From contig CAWDMC010000002.1 in NCBI GenBank assembly GCA_963803295.1, positions 186,001 through 250,000 on the forward strand: 64,000 nucleotides of DNA, in the 5' to 3' direction. The position numbers and the translations under genes were made by a program. Of this stretch, positions 8,114-17,433 are shown piece after piece (within the stretch, counting starts at the first letter, position 1; each line of letters begins with the position of its first letter). The notes under the pieces were generated by a model. It did not search any database and was not told where the DNA came from. It saw nothing but the letters and a program-made list of their open reading frames with translations. This stretch comes from CAWDMC01 sp963803295 (lineage in GTDB: Bacteria; Acidobacteriota; Terriglobia; UBA7540).

Positions 8114-8260
8114 GATGAATCAGGGCGCGCGAAAATACGCTGCGATCTCCTGGTAGGGGTCCTTTCGGCTGCCTAACGTGCCGGCGGAGCAAAAAGTTAA
8201 GGTTGACTGCGGCCGACGGTTCAGATATTAACTGTAGGCCATTGGCCGTGAACTGTTTCG

Positions 8261-8289
8261 TTGAGTCCGCGCCGCTATAGAGTTAAAAT
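8261..8289 (+). promoter_or_regulatory. Sigma-70-type promoter for the TPR protein gene
   Basis: TTGAGT (8261-8266) and TAAAAT (8284-8289) are separated by 17 bases. The predicted start of transcription lies about 20 bases before a strong GGAGGAGG ribosome site that precedes the ATG at 8317. Confidence 0.6.
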
Positions 8290-8316
8290 GAGGGCGACGC
8301 GGCGGAGGAGGATGGT

Positions 8317-9504
8317 ATGAATGAACGAACATGGATCTCGACAAGCCGAAGGTACTGGGCTATGGCGGGATTCACTCTGGCCCTGGCCCTGCTGGCTGGT
8401 GCCGTCCCGGCTTCTGCGCAGACAGGCGGGCTCACAGGCAAAGCCACGCAGAGAGATGGTACACCGTGCGTCAAATGCCAAGTATTGATTGAGCGACAGG
8501 AGATTAAGGGAAACTATCACGTCAATACGAACAAGAAGGGCGAGTATACCTACATCGGACTTCCGTTGGGAACGTACAAGATCACTCTGAAAAGCGCCAC
8601 CGGCGAAACGCTCTACTACATAGAAGACAAAGTAGGTATGGGGGATCCTAAGGAGGTGAATTTCGACCTTCCGAAGCTCGCCGCCGAAGACCAAAAGCGG
8701 CCACAATCCGAGGGAGGAAGTAGGCCGGCTGCCAGCGCGAACCCGGGCGCCCCTGCCGCGGGCCCAGTTCCTGGTGCGAACGGCGGTGCACCTCAACAGG
8801 GTGCACCTCAGCAACAAGCCCAGCAGACCCAGCAGCAACAGCAGCAGGAACAACAGCAGTTTGCCAGTTTGAAGGCGGGATTTGAGCAGGGCAAAGCGGC
8901 CTATGACCAGAAGAACTACACTGAGGCGGCGGCGGACTTTGAAAAGGCGCTGCCCATGGCCAAGGACGCGAAAAACCAGCTTGTAATTCTTTCAAGGCTC
9001 GCCGATAGCTACGGCAAGGCCAAGCAATACGACAAGGCAATCGACAATTTCCAGAAGGCTCTGGCGCTTAATCCGAATGACGCCGAACTTCACAACGCCC
9101 TGGGTAATACCTATGCCGAAATGAACAAGACCGCCGAGGCGCAGGCGGAATTCCAGAAGTCCGCCCAGCTCGATCCGGCCGCCGCGTCCAGAGCTTATTT
9201 CAACTTGGGCGCCATCATGTACAACCAGGGCAAAATGGACGAGGCGGCTGAGGCTTTCAAGAAGGCCACCGAAGCCAATCCCCAGTACGCCGACGCGTAC
9301 TTCCTTGAGGGACGCGCCCTCATGGCCAAACTCACGCTCGATGCCAAAACCGGTAAGGTGATCCCGGCGCCAGGTACACAGGAAGCTCTTGAGACCTACT
9401 TGAAATTGGCTCCGACCGGCGCCAACGCGGCCGACGCCCAGGCGATGCTGCAGACCATTACCGGAACGGTAGATACCCAATACAAGAAGGCGAAAAAGAA
9501 GTGA
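8317..9504 (+). CDS. Secreted TPR-repeat protein with N-terminal carboxypeptidase-regulatory-like domain
   Basis: A 395-residue exported protein. A signal peptide (hydrophobic core LALALLAGAVPASA) is followed by a beta-sandwich of the CarboxypepD_reg type (TGKATQRDGTPC, then YTYIGLPLGTYKITL) at about residues 38-120. Next come a Pro/Ala/Gln-rich linker with long Gln runs (140-190) and four or five TPR units (for example AKQYDKAIDNFQKALALNPN) to residue 390. The C-terminus is Lys-rich. TPRs bind protein partners; the architecture is common in Acidobacteria, but its role is unknown. It has its own promoter and a strong ribosome site. A periplasmic scaffold role is inference. Confidence 0.85.
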   Translation: MNERTWISTSRRYWAMAGFTLALALLAGAVPASAQTGGLTGKATQRDGTPCVKCQVLIERQEIKGNYHVNTNKKGEYTYIGLPLGTYKITLKSATGETLYYIEDKVGMGDPKEVNFDLPKLAAEDQKRPQSEGGSRPAASANPGAPAAGPVPGANGGAPQQGAPQQQAQQTQQQQQQEQQQFASLKAGFEQGKAAYDQKNYTEAAADFEKALPMAKDAKNQLVILSRLADSYGKAKQYDKAIDNFQKALALNPNDAELHNALGNTYAEMNKTAEAQAEFQKSAQLDPAAASRAYFNLGAIMYNQGKMDEAAEAFKKATEANPQYADAYFLEGRALMAKLTLDAKTGKVIPAPGTQEALETYLKLAPTGANAADAQAMLQTITGTVDTQYKKAKKK

Positions 9505-9583
9505 TTCTCTGAAGTCGAGTTTAGCTACAATCCTCCGGGGTCCAGCCTGGCAATCTCCAAGCGGATCCCGGCCTTTCCACCCC

Positions 9584-10255
9584 ATGAAAAGTCCACAGTC
9601 TTTCCTACCCGTCGGCGGCGTACTACTCTACTTTGCTTGCCTGCCTTTGGCGGCCGATACCATTTATCAAGCCAACGCTCAGGGAAAACTGCAGGTGATC
9701 CAGCGCGATGCCATTGTGGTGCACGAGGATTCCTCTTTCGTGATTTACAAGCATTTCGATCTGCAGGAACGGAGGGTGGAAAAGGTATCGCTAAGCCAGG
9801 GTAGCCTGCCTCACACGGTGGCACGCAGCAAGTCCGCGGTGCTCGATCAGATCGTGGCGATTTGGAAGAAATTCGGCTACAAGGCCGCGGTAACGGATGA
9901 CTCTGGTAAGACCACGGCCGTGTATGACTGTTACCTTGACTTCTATCCGCCTGGTGGGCGCGGCTCCCTGCTTGAATCCTTGCCCCCGCGCACCAGCTTT
10001 GCCATCAGAACAGACGACGGCACTCCGGACGAGATCGACTTCAATAGGGTCGAAAGTGTCCAAATTGCAGGGCAGCGACTGGTCCTAAAGCTGCGCGACG
10101 GTTACAAGCAATCCGGCCAGTTCCTCATGCCGACCGATAAGCCTGCCGAGGTGCGCTTTCTCGGAATCACGGACCAATACAATCCTGAAAGCCCCGACGT
10201 CTTCGATTTCAGCGTTCCGTTATCGAAACTGAAAGAGATTCGATTCGGCGGCTAG
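9584..10255 (+). CDS. Exported hypothetical protein, 223 aa
   Basis: A signal peptide is visible (VGGVLLYFACLPLAADT, cleavage near residue 24). The mature part is mixed alpha/beta with a run of strands near residues 130-215 (FAIRTDDGTPDEIDFNRVES, RLVLKLRDGYKQSG). It ends with SVPLSKLKEIRFGG, reminiscent of small SH3-like or Sm-like envelope domains, though I cannot assign a family. No clear ribosome site precedes the ATG. It follows the TPR gene by 79 bp on the same strand and may be co-transcribed with it. Confidence 0.72.
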   Translation: MKSPQSFLPVGGVLLYFACLPLAADTIYQANAQGKLQVIQRDAIVVHEDSSFVIYKHFDLQERRVEKVSLSQGSLPHTVARSKSAVLDQIVAIWKKFGYKAAVTDDSGKTTAVYDCYLDFYPPGGRGSLLESLPPRTSFAIRTDDGTPDEIDFNRVESVQIAGQRLVLKLRDGYKQSGQFLMPTDKPAEVRFLGITDQYNPESPDVFDFSVPLSKLKEIRFGG

Positions 10256-10264
10256 TTAGGTGGA

Positions 10265-10486
10265 TTACTTCTTTTTCTCCGCTGCCCATAACCCCAGCGA
10301 AAGAGCCCGCCCGCAAAAGGGGCAATAGTTGATTCCAATATATGAGTAGCCCCGGCTCGATGGAGTGCGGACATAGTATTCGGTATCGATGTCATTGGTT
10401 ATCCTGCCGTCGTCGATCAGATGTTTCGCCCCATAGTAGAAAGTCCCATCCTCGATTCCATCCCTCAGCAGGTCACAGCAAAACAC
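10265..10486 (-). CDS. Small zinc-ribbon-like hypothetical protein, 73 aa
   Basis: A short protein with a C-terminal INYCPFCGRAL half-ribbon and an N-terminal FCCDLL pair, so up to four Cys could bind zinc. I choose the GTG at 10486 because a perfect AGGAGG stands seven bases upstream; the ATG ten codons earlier would place that site inside the gene. It sits just downstream of the broken metallophosphoesterase on the same strand. Related short CPFCG proteins occur in phages and plasmids, so foreign origin is possible. Function unknown. Confidence 0.6.
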   Translation of the reverse strand: MFCCDLLRDGIEDGTFYYGAKHLIDDGRITNDIDTEYYVRTPSSRGYSYIGINYCPFCGRALSLGLWAAEKKK

Positions 10487-10536
10487 TCGTATCCCTCCTG
10501 GCCAACATCCTTCCATACCAGCCGGCGCGCGGATGA

Positions 10537-11855
10537 TCAGGCCTTCTTCAGCTCAAATATTGTAAGCTCGGGCGGCGCGCCAATGCGCATAGGAAGCCCG
10601 ATCGTGCCGATACCGCGGTTGACGTAAAGCTGTGAGTTGCCCTGGCGATAGTGGCCGCGCACATAGGGGGTGATCAGACGGCTAGGCGAAAGATCGGGGC
10701 TGATGAACTCAAGTGTAACCTGTCCACCATGGGTGTGACCCGCCAGGCTCAGGTCAATCCCCAACTCTGCGGCTCGATCGAAGGTGTTCGGATTGTGACT
10801 TAGCAGAATGTTGACATTGTCGCGGCAAACCAGCGGCTCAATGCCCGCAAGGTAACGTTCCACGATCCCCGCATGCCCCGCATGGTGCTCTCCGGCGGGC
10901 AGACGCGTCTGGTAATCAACGCCGATCAGGTTCAGGGTCTCACCGCCCACCGTGATTGGCCTACTCGCCGAACGCAAGATCTTGAAACCAGTGTCGGCAA
11001 ACAGCTGCGTGATGGAAGCCTGCACCCCGGCCCAAGCGTCATGGTTCCCCAGCGATCCGAACACGCCCAAAGGGGCCTTGAGGACCGAAAGTGACGCCAC
11101 CACTGCACCCTGGGTGGCAGCGTCCCAGGTGACGTAATCGCCGGTGAGTACAATCAGGTCAGGGTTGAGCCCGTTAGCCACGTCCGCCCATTTGCGGATC
11201 TGCACTGCAGTCATGAACGGCCCAATATGGATATCCGAAAGCTGCGCGATGCGGAAGCCGTCAAATGCTGACGGAAGCCGGGGCAGCAGAATCTGTCGAT
11301 GGGTAATGTCGAGATCCAGCCGCTCGATCAGCAGTCCATAGGCACCGGCTGCGAAAGGAACTGTCCCGGCAACGCGAGCGGCTCGCTCGAGGAAAACGCC
11401 CTCGAAGGCGATGAAAGGATGTCCGCAGAGCCAGCGGGCTCACTTAGCAGCCCCCCGGACTCGCCTCTTCTCACGTCACCTGAGGCCCCAGGGCGCCTCC
11501 GGATCAACCCCAGCAATAGCGACAACCCACGCGCCGGCAGGTGGAACATCATGAGCACCAGAAATGCCGCCACTGAACTGAAAAGCCACCATGTAAGAGG
11601 GGCCTCCAGCAGGACGGCTCCCGGGGTGAGCCGGGTCACATTATGGGTGCGGCCAATCCAGCCGATATAGATTACGAGGAGAGTCAGGAGACCCACCGTC
11701 AGGGTCCAGGCGAGAGCTCTGCGCATTCCCCGCCCGGGAATGATGTTCAAGACAGGGCCTCGCCTGAAAAGTTCGCGGGCGCGTCGAAACCAAAAGATCT
11801 GGCTCGAAACTAATATTAGTAAGACACTAACTACGACGACGATTCGGACAGACAT
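10537..11855 (-). pseudogene. Membrane-anchored YaeI-like metallophosphoesterase, split by a frameshift
   Basis: The first part (start 11855) gives an N-terminal membrane region with about four hydrophobic segments (VVVVSVLLILVSS, ALAWTLTVGLLTLLVIYIG, WWLFSSVAAFLVLMMF, LSLLLGLI). The second part, in another frame, gives the calcineurin-like phosphoesterase: LSDIHIG, LTGDYVTWD, GNHDAW, LSHNP and AGHTHGGQ, the full set of metal ligands, close to YaeI-type membrane phosphoesterases. The join lies near 11385, where SRAF in frame one should lead into FLERAARVAGTVPF in frame two, so one base appears missing. No start codon precedes the second part on its own. Either a decayed gene or a consensus error; with one base restored it would be a normal 435-residue enzyme. 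Confidence 0.82.
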
Positions 11856-12047
11856 CTTGCTCCAGTGACGGCTGATTATCCACGACTCTGATCTGGTACC
11901 GTCGTCCCATTATGATGCAGACTGCGGCTTTGGAGCAAAGGATCCCGAACTTCCTGGGTTAGTGTGCGGCTTTGGGCAACCATAAAGGTTTGCCCCTATC
12001 CTGTTCCGAGGAGGTACGTTGAAACACCGAACTCTTGAACCCCGGGT

Positions 12048-12524
12048 GTGCTCGAAGTCAATGTCTGCCTCAAGTGGATAGGCGGGTCTGCGGCCGCGCC
12101 GGCGGCGGTAGTTTTGACGGCATTGGCACTCCAGGCCCCTCAGATGCGATCCCTGCCGAAGCTCTGGAGATCCGAGACAACCGGTAACCAATATCGGGTG
12201 GAGATTTCACGAGACATTTTCCACGCGGATTGGATCAGGCTTCCGACCGCATTAGCCAAACAAGGGGCCTTTTTGCGCACGGACTGTCGTCGGAAAGGCC
12301 AGAAGTGGGTAGGAAAATCCTCCAGCCGCCTTCCCTGCGAGGTCGTTCAGGGCGCCGCTGAGCGCCTTGCCCGACTCTGTAACATCGAAACTCGCACCGA
12401 GATTGACTCGATATCACCTGATCGGATCGCGGGACATGGCGAAACGTTGAAGAAAGTGGATTGTGGCACCTGCAAGGTGCTCGCAAGCGGCTGGACAGCT
12501 TGGAGCTGGGTACCGGCAAAGTAG
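12048..12524 (+). CDS. Hypothetical protein, possibly exported, 158 aa
   Basis: After a hydrophobic N-terminal stretch (SAAAPAAVVLTALALQAPQ) the protein reads as a compact domain with conserved-looking Trp and Cys: YRVEISRDIFHADWIRLP, GAFLRTDCRRKGQKW and KKVDCGTCKVLASGW. Composition is coding-like and the frame ends before the DUF4340 stop on the other strand. The GTG start is uncertain: a strong GAGGAGG site at about 12008 leads to a TTG in a different frame, so a small frameshift near the N-terminus is possible. I do not recognise the family. Confidence 0.55.
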   Translation: MLEVNVCLKWIGGSAAAPAAVVLTALALQAPQMRSLPKLWRSETTGNQYRVEISRDIFHADWIRLPTALAKQGAFLRTDCRRKGQKWVGKSSSRLPCEVVQGAAERLARLCNIETRTEIDSISPDRIAGHGETLKKVDCGTCKVLASGWTAWSWVPAK

Positions 12525-12561
12525 GGCCGAACCTCGTGCCGGCGCTTATAACTGGACAGCC

Positions 12562-13899
12562 CTACAGACCAGCGAGTACTTTGTCGATCGCGTCAAGCGA
12601 ATCCTTCGAGATCTCGCTGGACAACGAGTCGTTTGCCCGGCGTGCGTAAGCATGGTCACCGGTCTTCGCCGCCTCGACCACCTCCGTCTGGTTCTTTTCG
12701 CCGAACCGTACGGTGAAATGGTAAGCGGGTTTATCGAGTCCGAATTTGGCAAGATCACCGCCAGTGGGGAATGAGGTTGCCCGCAGGTCCCGCAGGTCAG
12801 CCAACAATCCATCGATCTTGTCCGCCGTCAGTTCCTTTGCCTTAGGCGCGGACTCTTTCCATTTGTCCTTTTGCTGATCCAGCACCCAACGACCCTTGGG
12901 GGTCTCAATCTCGACGTGCTTCACGTCAAAAGTCGCAAAGGAAAACAGGTCCTTGTCGCGCAAATCAGCCGGGTCTTTCTGGAACTGGTTGAAGAAACTG
13001 GCAGGCAAAGTAAAGATCGACTTCAGATTCGAATTGCTGGCGTCGTAGTTATCCCCCTCTTTCTTACCGAATTGGATCGCCTCGCTACCCGACGGGGAAG
13101 TGAGTTTCACCGTAAGCTCGGGCGCGTTAAGGCCGTACTTCGCCCGGTCCTTCTTCTCTTCGGACACAATGCTCACCATCGACGCGTTGCGAAGCGCCCC
13201 CACCAGCCCATCCACACCAAAGTGATCGGCCCGGACTGGCGTAGGCAAAAGCAGATCCCAGACTCCTTCAGGATTCTTGGCTAAGATCCAGGCAGGCTTG
13301 CCCTTAGCCTGCGCCTCAATGCGGTTTACCTGATCGGGATTGAGCGTGACGGCCCGCTTGTCACGAAGGTCGAAAGCCGTCTTGGTGAGTGCCGAACTGA
13401 GATAGCTCGCGATTGTAACCACGCGCGGATTGCCGGCAACTTGCACGTAGACCCCCGCACTGGTCGGGGTGTTCTCGCCTATCAGAATCTCTTGACGGGC
13501 TGAATTTTTCGAGATGTTCAGATCGATAGTCTCAGCAGGAGGAGCGAGCCCGTAATCCTTTGGGTCCTTTGGCTGCGCATCTACCACATCACTGACCGTC
13601 GCCGTCGAAATACTGCTTAGTAGGCTGGACACGGCAGAATCGTCCGCCGGAATCGGCGGCTGTCCATCGATCACCCATTTTCCGCCGTCGCGCTTGCACG
13701 AAACCGGCGAGCCCGCACGCGGTCGAAGCGTGAACGACTGCACATCTTTGGCGTCCAGGTTCACAAGCTTCTCTTCAGATTTGGCGGGAGATGCGGTGGA
13801 TTCCCCTGCGGGACGGCGCTTATTGTAGAAATAGACGGTTGCTGACAAAACGGCAAGGATGACCAAGGCCACAAGAGTGTTGATGTACCGCCTGTTCAT
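12562..13899 (-). CDS. DUF4340 membrane-anchored protein of a Gld-type ABC operon
   Basis: A 445-residue protein with an N-terminal anchor (TLVALVILAVLSATVYFYN) and a long extracytoplasmic region made of repeated beta modules. It carries the DUF4340 pattern: KLVNLDAKDVQSFTLRP, KDYGLAPPAETIDL, and a second KYGLNAPELTVKL plus a third KFGLDKPAYHF. DUF4340 genes typically follow GldG-like genes in operons for ABC export systems of unknown cargo. The ATG at 13899 overlaps the stop of the upstream gene by 4 bp (ATGA), so translation is coupled. It is the last gene of a four-gene operon. Role in the complex is inferred from context. Confidence 0.85.
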   Translation of the reverse strand: MNRRYINTLVALVILAVLSATVYFYNKRRPAGESTASPAKSEEKLVNLDAKDVQSFTLRPRAGSPVSCKRDGGKWVIDGQPPIPADDSAVSSLLSSISTATVSDVVDAQPKDPKDYGLAPPAETIDLNISKNSARQEILIGENTPTSAGVYVQVAGNPRVVTIASYLSSALTKTAFDLRDKRAVTLNPDQVNRIEAQAKGKPAWILAKNPEGVWDLLLPTPVRADHFGVDGLVGALRNASMVSIVSEEKKDRAKYGLNAPELTVKLTSPSGSEAIQFGKKEGDNYDASNSNLKSIFTLPASFFNQFQKDPADLRDKDLFSFATFDVKHVEIETPKGRWVLDQQKDKWKESAPKAKELTADKIDGLLADLRDLRATSFPTGGDLAKFGLDKPAYHFTVRFGEKNQTEVVEAAKTGDHAYARRANDSLSSEISKDSLDAIDKVLAGL

Positions 13900-15290
13900 C
13901 GCCGCCCCCACCACACGGTGACACCCGCAAGCAAGATGATTAGCGGCAGTCCGATTACACCCAGGAACAGTAATTGGCTCATTTGGCGCTGAGTCATATT
14001 CAGGCGCTGGCTCGCTGGCGGCTTCGGCCGCACGGAAATGAGGTCCGCTTCGCTGGCCAGCCATCCGACGCTGCTCATGAACAGGTCGCCGTTGCCGCCG
14101 AAGCTGTAATAGACGTTCGAGGCCAGGGCCGAAGTGCCAAAAGCCACGAAGCGCCCGGAATTAGACGAATTCGACGCGCCACCCGGAGCGGTGGATGCAA
14201 TCTCGCCAGAGACAGCTACCGTGAGCGGTCCTTTCTGGTCCTTACCTTGGCGGAATGCAACCTCGTGGGTCTGAGGCCCGAAGCCCTGAAAGCCATAACT
14301 ATCGGGCGAAGTCTCGCACAAGGAGGAGTCGGTGACGCCCGGCTTTGATTCCTTGCCGATGACGAAAGATCGCGCGTACGGGAAAAGCGTCATCGTGTCT
14401 TTCAGCGGCTGGACGATGGGGCTGGAACCATATTTGCGAACGACAGTCAAGCCAGGACCGGCGCCCATAAGGTGGACCCCGTTTTCAATCACCAGATCGT
14501 TGTCGACGGTCACGTTCCACTCGCTCAGCAGTTTGGCCAAGCTATCGGGATTCTGGGTCTGAGGCCCGGCGGCCGGATCGAGCATAATAAGCAGGCGGCC
14601 GCCGTTCGAAACGTACTTTCGTACGACATCGACCTCCTGCGGTTGATAATCCTTCTGCGGCCCGGCAATTACCAGAACGGAGCAGTCGGCTGGCACCTCG
14701 TTCTTCTCGAGGAGGTTGATCGCTTTCACCTGCATGTTCTCGTTTTCGAGCTGCTTTTTCGCGGTCGAGTAGCTCTGCCGCTCTGTGCCATTAATGTCCC
14801 GTTCGCCGTGGCCTTCCACAAAATAGAGGGTCTTCTGACCATGCAAAACGTGGATGAGAGCATTAGTGACGCCCTCTTCGGTGGCGCCGCCCTGCGACTC
14901 GTAGTGTTTATCTCCCGAGGCCACGACGACCGTGCCGTACGACCGTACACCAAACTGCTTGGCGAGGCCCGGCTCGCGGTCGGGGTCGACGTATCGCACC
15001 GTGACGTGCCGGGAGGCGTGGGCATAGTTCTCGAGAATATCGCGGCCCTCCCTCAGCGATTCCTTGCGATCGAAAACGTAAACCGCAACGTCACGGTCGA
15101 GGCCCTTCAGCATTTTCTGGGTCTCGGGCGACAGGCTGAAGGTCTTGTTGGGAGTAAGATCCCAATGCTTGTCGTGACCGTTCACAAACCAGTTGGCCAC
15201 TACCACGATGGCGATCACCACTAAGGTGTAGATAGCCAGATTGGCGCTTACCGCAAGCTTATGTTTGACGTTTCCACTCTCTTTTGCCAT
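13896..15290 (-). CDS. GldG-family ABC-type transport accessory protein
   Basis: A 464-residue membrane protein: one N-terminal helix (YTLVVIAIVVVANWF), a large extracytoplasmic part with the GldG signature (DLTPNKTFSLSPETQKMLKGL near residue 50, VTVRYVDPDREPGLAKQFGV, LYFVEGHGERD near 160, LLIMLDPA near 245), and a C-terminal helix (LFLGVIGLPLIILLAGVTVWW). GldG partners the GldF permease and GldA ATPase; in gliding Bacteroidetes the set is linked to motility, elsewhere the cargo is unknown. The start at 15290 has GAGAGG nine bases upstream. It lies downstream of the permease and ATPase genes, separated from the permease by a palindromic repeat. Confidence 0.85.
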   Translation of the reverse strand: MAKESGNVKHKLAVSANLAIYTLVVIAIVVVANWFVNGHDKHWDLTPNKTFSLSPETQKMLKGLDRDVAVYVFDRKESLREGRDILENYAHASRHVTVRYVDPDREPGLAKQFGVRSYGTVVVASGDKHYESQGGATEEGVTNALIHVLHGQKTLYFVEGHGERDINGTERQSYSTAKKQLENENMQVKAINLLEKNEVPADCSVLVIAGPQKDYQPQEVDVVRKYVSNGGRLLIMLDPAAGPQTQNPDSLAKLLSEWNVTVDNDLVIENGVHLMGAGPGLTVVRKYGSSPIVQPLKDTMTLFPYARSFVIGKESKPGVTDSSLCETSPDSYGFQGFGPQTHEVAFRQGKDQKGPLTVAVSGEIASTAPGGASNSSNSGRFVAFGTSALASNVYYSFGGNGDLFMSSVGWLASEADLISVRPKPPASQRLNMTQRQMSQLLFLGVIGLPLIILLAGVTVWWGRR

Positions 15291-15347
15291 GTTTAGTTTG
15301 CCTCTCAGCGGGAGCGATGAACTATGGTGCCGCCGGCAAACCCGCTC

Positions 15348-15410
15348 TAGCGGCGGTGTTCCCACCGACGCGCCTGGGCCCATACTTCGGCGCCCAAGAC
15401 GGCGCCGCTA
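15348..15410. repeat. Intergenic palindromic repeat between permease and GldG-like genes
   Basis: Outer arms TAGCGGC (15348-15354) and GCCGCTA (15404-15410) enclose a CGGTG-TTCC-CACCG hairpin and a CGGCGCC-containing second hairpin. The left 20 bases match 17 of 20 in the hairpin read through in mnmG at 5307-5326. Within an operon it could act as an mRNA-stabilising or attenuating stem. It is more simply a dispersed repeat family. Confidence 0.7.
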
Positions 15411-15437
15411 CAAACCTTCTATCGCCACTTGATCCTA

Positions 15438-16205
15438 TCACCCCTTGATCGCTTCCATCGAGCGAGCGGTAAAAAAGATTCCCAGCACGATCACGGAAAG
15501 ATAGAACACCACATCGGTAAGGTCGATTACGCCCTTGGCGAAGTTATCGAAATGGGTGGTCAACGCCATATACGACATAACCTTGCCAACCACGCTCGAT
15601 GAATATTCGGTGGACCAGTCCAGCACGTAGAGGAGCAGGAAAACTGCGAAGGCGATCACGGCGGCCACGATCTGGTTCCGGGTCAGCGTCGAAAACCACA
15701 TGCCGAGCGCAAGCAGAGCCCCCCCGAAAAGAAATAATCCCACCACGTTGCCGATAAGCGGCTTGGCGGAGGGATTGCCAAAAACGAACAGCAGTCCGAT
15801 GTAACCGAAGGTGATCAACATCAGGACCGCGTAGAGCGCCAGCGCTCCTAGAAACTTACCCATGATGATCTCGAAATCGGTGACGGGCGAAGTCAGTAAC
15901 AGTTCCATCGTGCCGGAACGCTTCTCCTCCGCAAACAGGCGCATCGTGATGAGCGGGACGAGCAGCAACAGGACAACGGTCAGGACGCCTTCCAGCAGTC
16001 CGCGGATGACCATCTCGTTGAGATTGAGGCCGCCGCCCTGTCCGCCCATCATCGCCATGCGAAAGCTAAGTTGCACAACGCGGCTGGTGATGCTCAGAAA
16101 AAAGAACCCACACAGCAGCGAGTAGAAAGCAATCACCAGATAGGCAATCGGCGAGTGAAAGTAAGCACGCAGTTCCTTACCCGCTACGGCGATGGTGTTA
16201 CGCAT
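15438..16205 (-). CDS. ABC-2 type transporter permease (GldF-like)
   Basis: A 255-residue integral membrane protein with about six hydrophobic helices, such as PIAYLVIAFYSLLCGFFFL, LTVVLLLLVPLITMRLF, LYAVLMLITFGYIGLLFVF and VVAAVIAFAVFLLLYVLDW. The segment RLFAEEKRSGTMELLLTSPV is the hallmark of ABC-2 permeases, the coupling region before the third helix. It pairs with the ATPase encoded 176 bp upstream. The start has GAAAGGAA before it. The substrate is unknown; the arrangement with GldG-like and DUF4340 genes suggests an envelope function. Confidence 0.92.
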   Translation of the reverse strand: MRNTIAVAGKELRAYFHSPIAYLVIAFYSLLCGFFFLSITSRVVQLSFRMAMMGGQGGGLNLNEMVIRGLLEGVLTVVLLLLVPLITMRLFAEEKRSGTMELLLTSPVTDFEIIMGKFLGALALYAVLMLITFGYIGLLFVFGNPSAKPLIGNVVGLFLFGGALLALGMWFSTLTRNQIVAAVIAFAVFLLLYVLDWSTEYSSSVVGKVMSYMALTTHFDNFAKGVIDLTDVVFYLSVIVLGIFFTARSMEAIKG

Positions 16206-16380
16206 GAATCGATTCCTTTCGTAATATGATCGGGCGCACTTCTCATACTGCGCACGGAGGCCAAAGTCATACCGAGCGCTGCAAAGGATCTCTCGGTCGG
16301 GGAAAGAGATACTTCACTTTCTCAGCAGGCTCAGTACGCCTGGATGCCCATGTCGTTCAGCATGAGCGGCGTCTGGCCAG

Positions 16381-17406
16381 TCAGTTCGCTGGTGCTTCCG
16401 CGGAGCCGATCTTCTCAGGGGTTTTTTGTCCCTCGCTCGCTTGGTCAACCCGGGTCAGCTTCAGGAAGATATCCTCGAGGCTCAGCCCGCTGCTCTTCAG
16501 TTCCAGTAGCTTCCAGCTTTCCACCACTGCGCGCGCTAACTCGGCTCGAACGTCATGCCCCTTCTCGGCGTGGACCTCGAATGTCACCAGTCCATCGCCT
16601 ATGGACGAGCCGTCACTGGAAGGGTGGTCGGGTGGAGGATGGTGTTGGCGCTCCACCTGGCTTACCCCCGAGACCTTCTCGAGGCGGCCACGAATCTCGT
16701 CCTCCGGACCCTCGGCGGTCACAAGCACCGTCTCAAATCCCTGCAGCCGCCGGGTGAGCTCCCCAGGCGTGCCGACAGCGACGATCTTGCCGCCCGAAAT
16801 AACCACTACCCGACTGCAGGTCTTCGAAACCTCGGGCAGGATGTGGGTGCTCAGCACAATGGTGTGCTGCCCGGCGAGTCCGGTGATCAACTCGCGCGTT
16901 TCGATTATCTGCTTCGGATCCAGGCCCGCGGTCGGCTCATCGAGAATTAGCACATCAGGGTTGTGGATCAGCGCCTGAGCGATCCCGACGCGCTGCCGAT
17001 AGCCCTTGGAGAGTTTCCCGATCTGCCGGTTGGCAACATCCGCCACAGAAGTCCGCTCGATCACTTCATCCACGCGCTTGCGCACATCGCGGCGGGCAAG
17101 GCCCTTGATGCGGGCGACGAAGGCGAGGTACTCCCGCACCCTCATGTCCACGTATACAGGAGGAGCCTCCGGCAGATACCCGATTCGGCGCTTCGCTTCA
17201 AGGGGGTGCTCGGCCACGTCGAAGTCCGCCACCGTCACACGCCCTTCGCTTGGAGGTAAGTAACCTGTGATCACACGCATGGTCGTGGTTTTACCCGCGC
17301 CGTTCGGACCGAGGAAACCCAGGATCTCACCCTTTTGCACGTCAAAGCTGACGTCAGAAACGGCCAAGGTTGGGCCGTAACGCTTAGTCAAATGTTCAAC
17401 TTGAAT
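16381..17406 (-). CDS. ABC transporter ATP-binding protein (GldA-like)
   Basis: A 341-residue cytosolic ATPase. Walker A is GPNGAGKTT at about residue 38, the Q-loop region is GYLPEAPPVY, the ABC signature is LSKGYRQR, Walker B plus D-loop is LILDEPTAGLDPKQ, and the H-loop is STHI. A C-terminal extension of about 120 residues follows, usual for ATPases of ABC-2 exporters, and includes a Pro/His-rich stretch (ERQHHPPPDHPSSDGSS) that may be a flexible linker. The ATG at 17406 has GGAGAAGGA directly before it. First gene of the four-gene operon with the ABC-2 permease, GldG-like and DUF4340 genes. Confidence 0.93.
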   Translation of the reverse strand: MQVEHLTKRYGPTLAVSDVSFDVQKGEILGFLGPNGAGKTTTMRVITGYLPPSEGRVTVADFDVAEHPLEAKRRIGYLPEAPPVYVDMRVREYLAFVARIKGLARRDVRKRVDEVIERTSVADVANRQIGKLSKGYRQRVGIAQALIHNPDVLILDEPTAGLDPKQIIETRELITGLAGQHTIVLSTHILPEVSKTCSRVVVISGGKIVAVGTPGELTRRLQGFETVLVTAEGPEDEIRGRLEKVSGVSQVERQHHPPPDHPSSDGSSIGDGLVTFEVHAEKGHDVRAELARAVVESWKLLELKSSGLSLEDIFLKLTRVDQASEGQKTPEKIGSAEAPAN

Positions 17407-17433
17407 CATTCCTTCTCCATCTTCGTGATTCAA

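Noticed and set aside
14472..15224. A 250-codon open frame antisense to the GldG-like gene
   Set aside because: Shadow of a well-supported membrane protein gene; no ribosome site or family.
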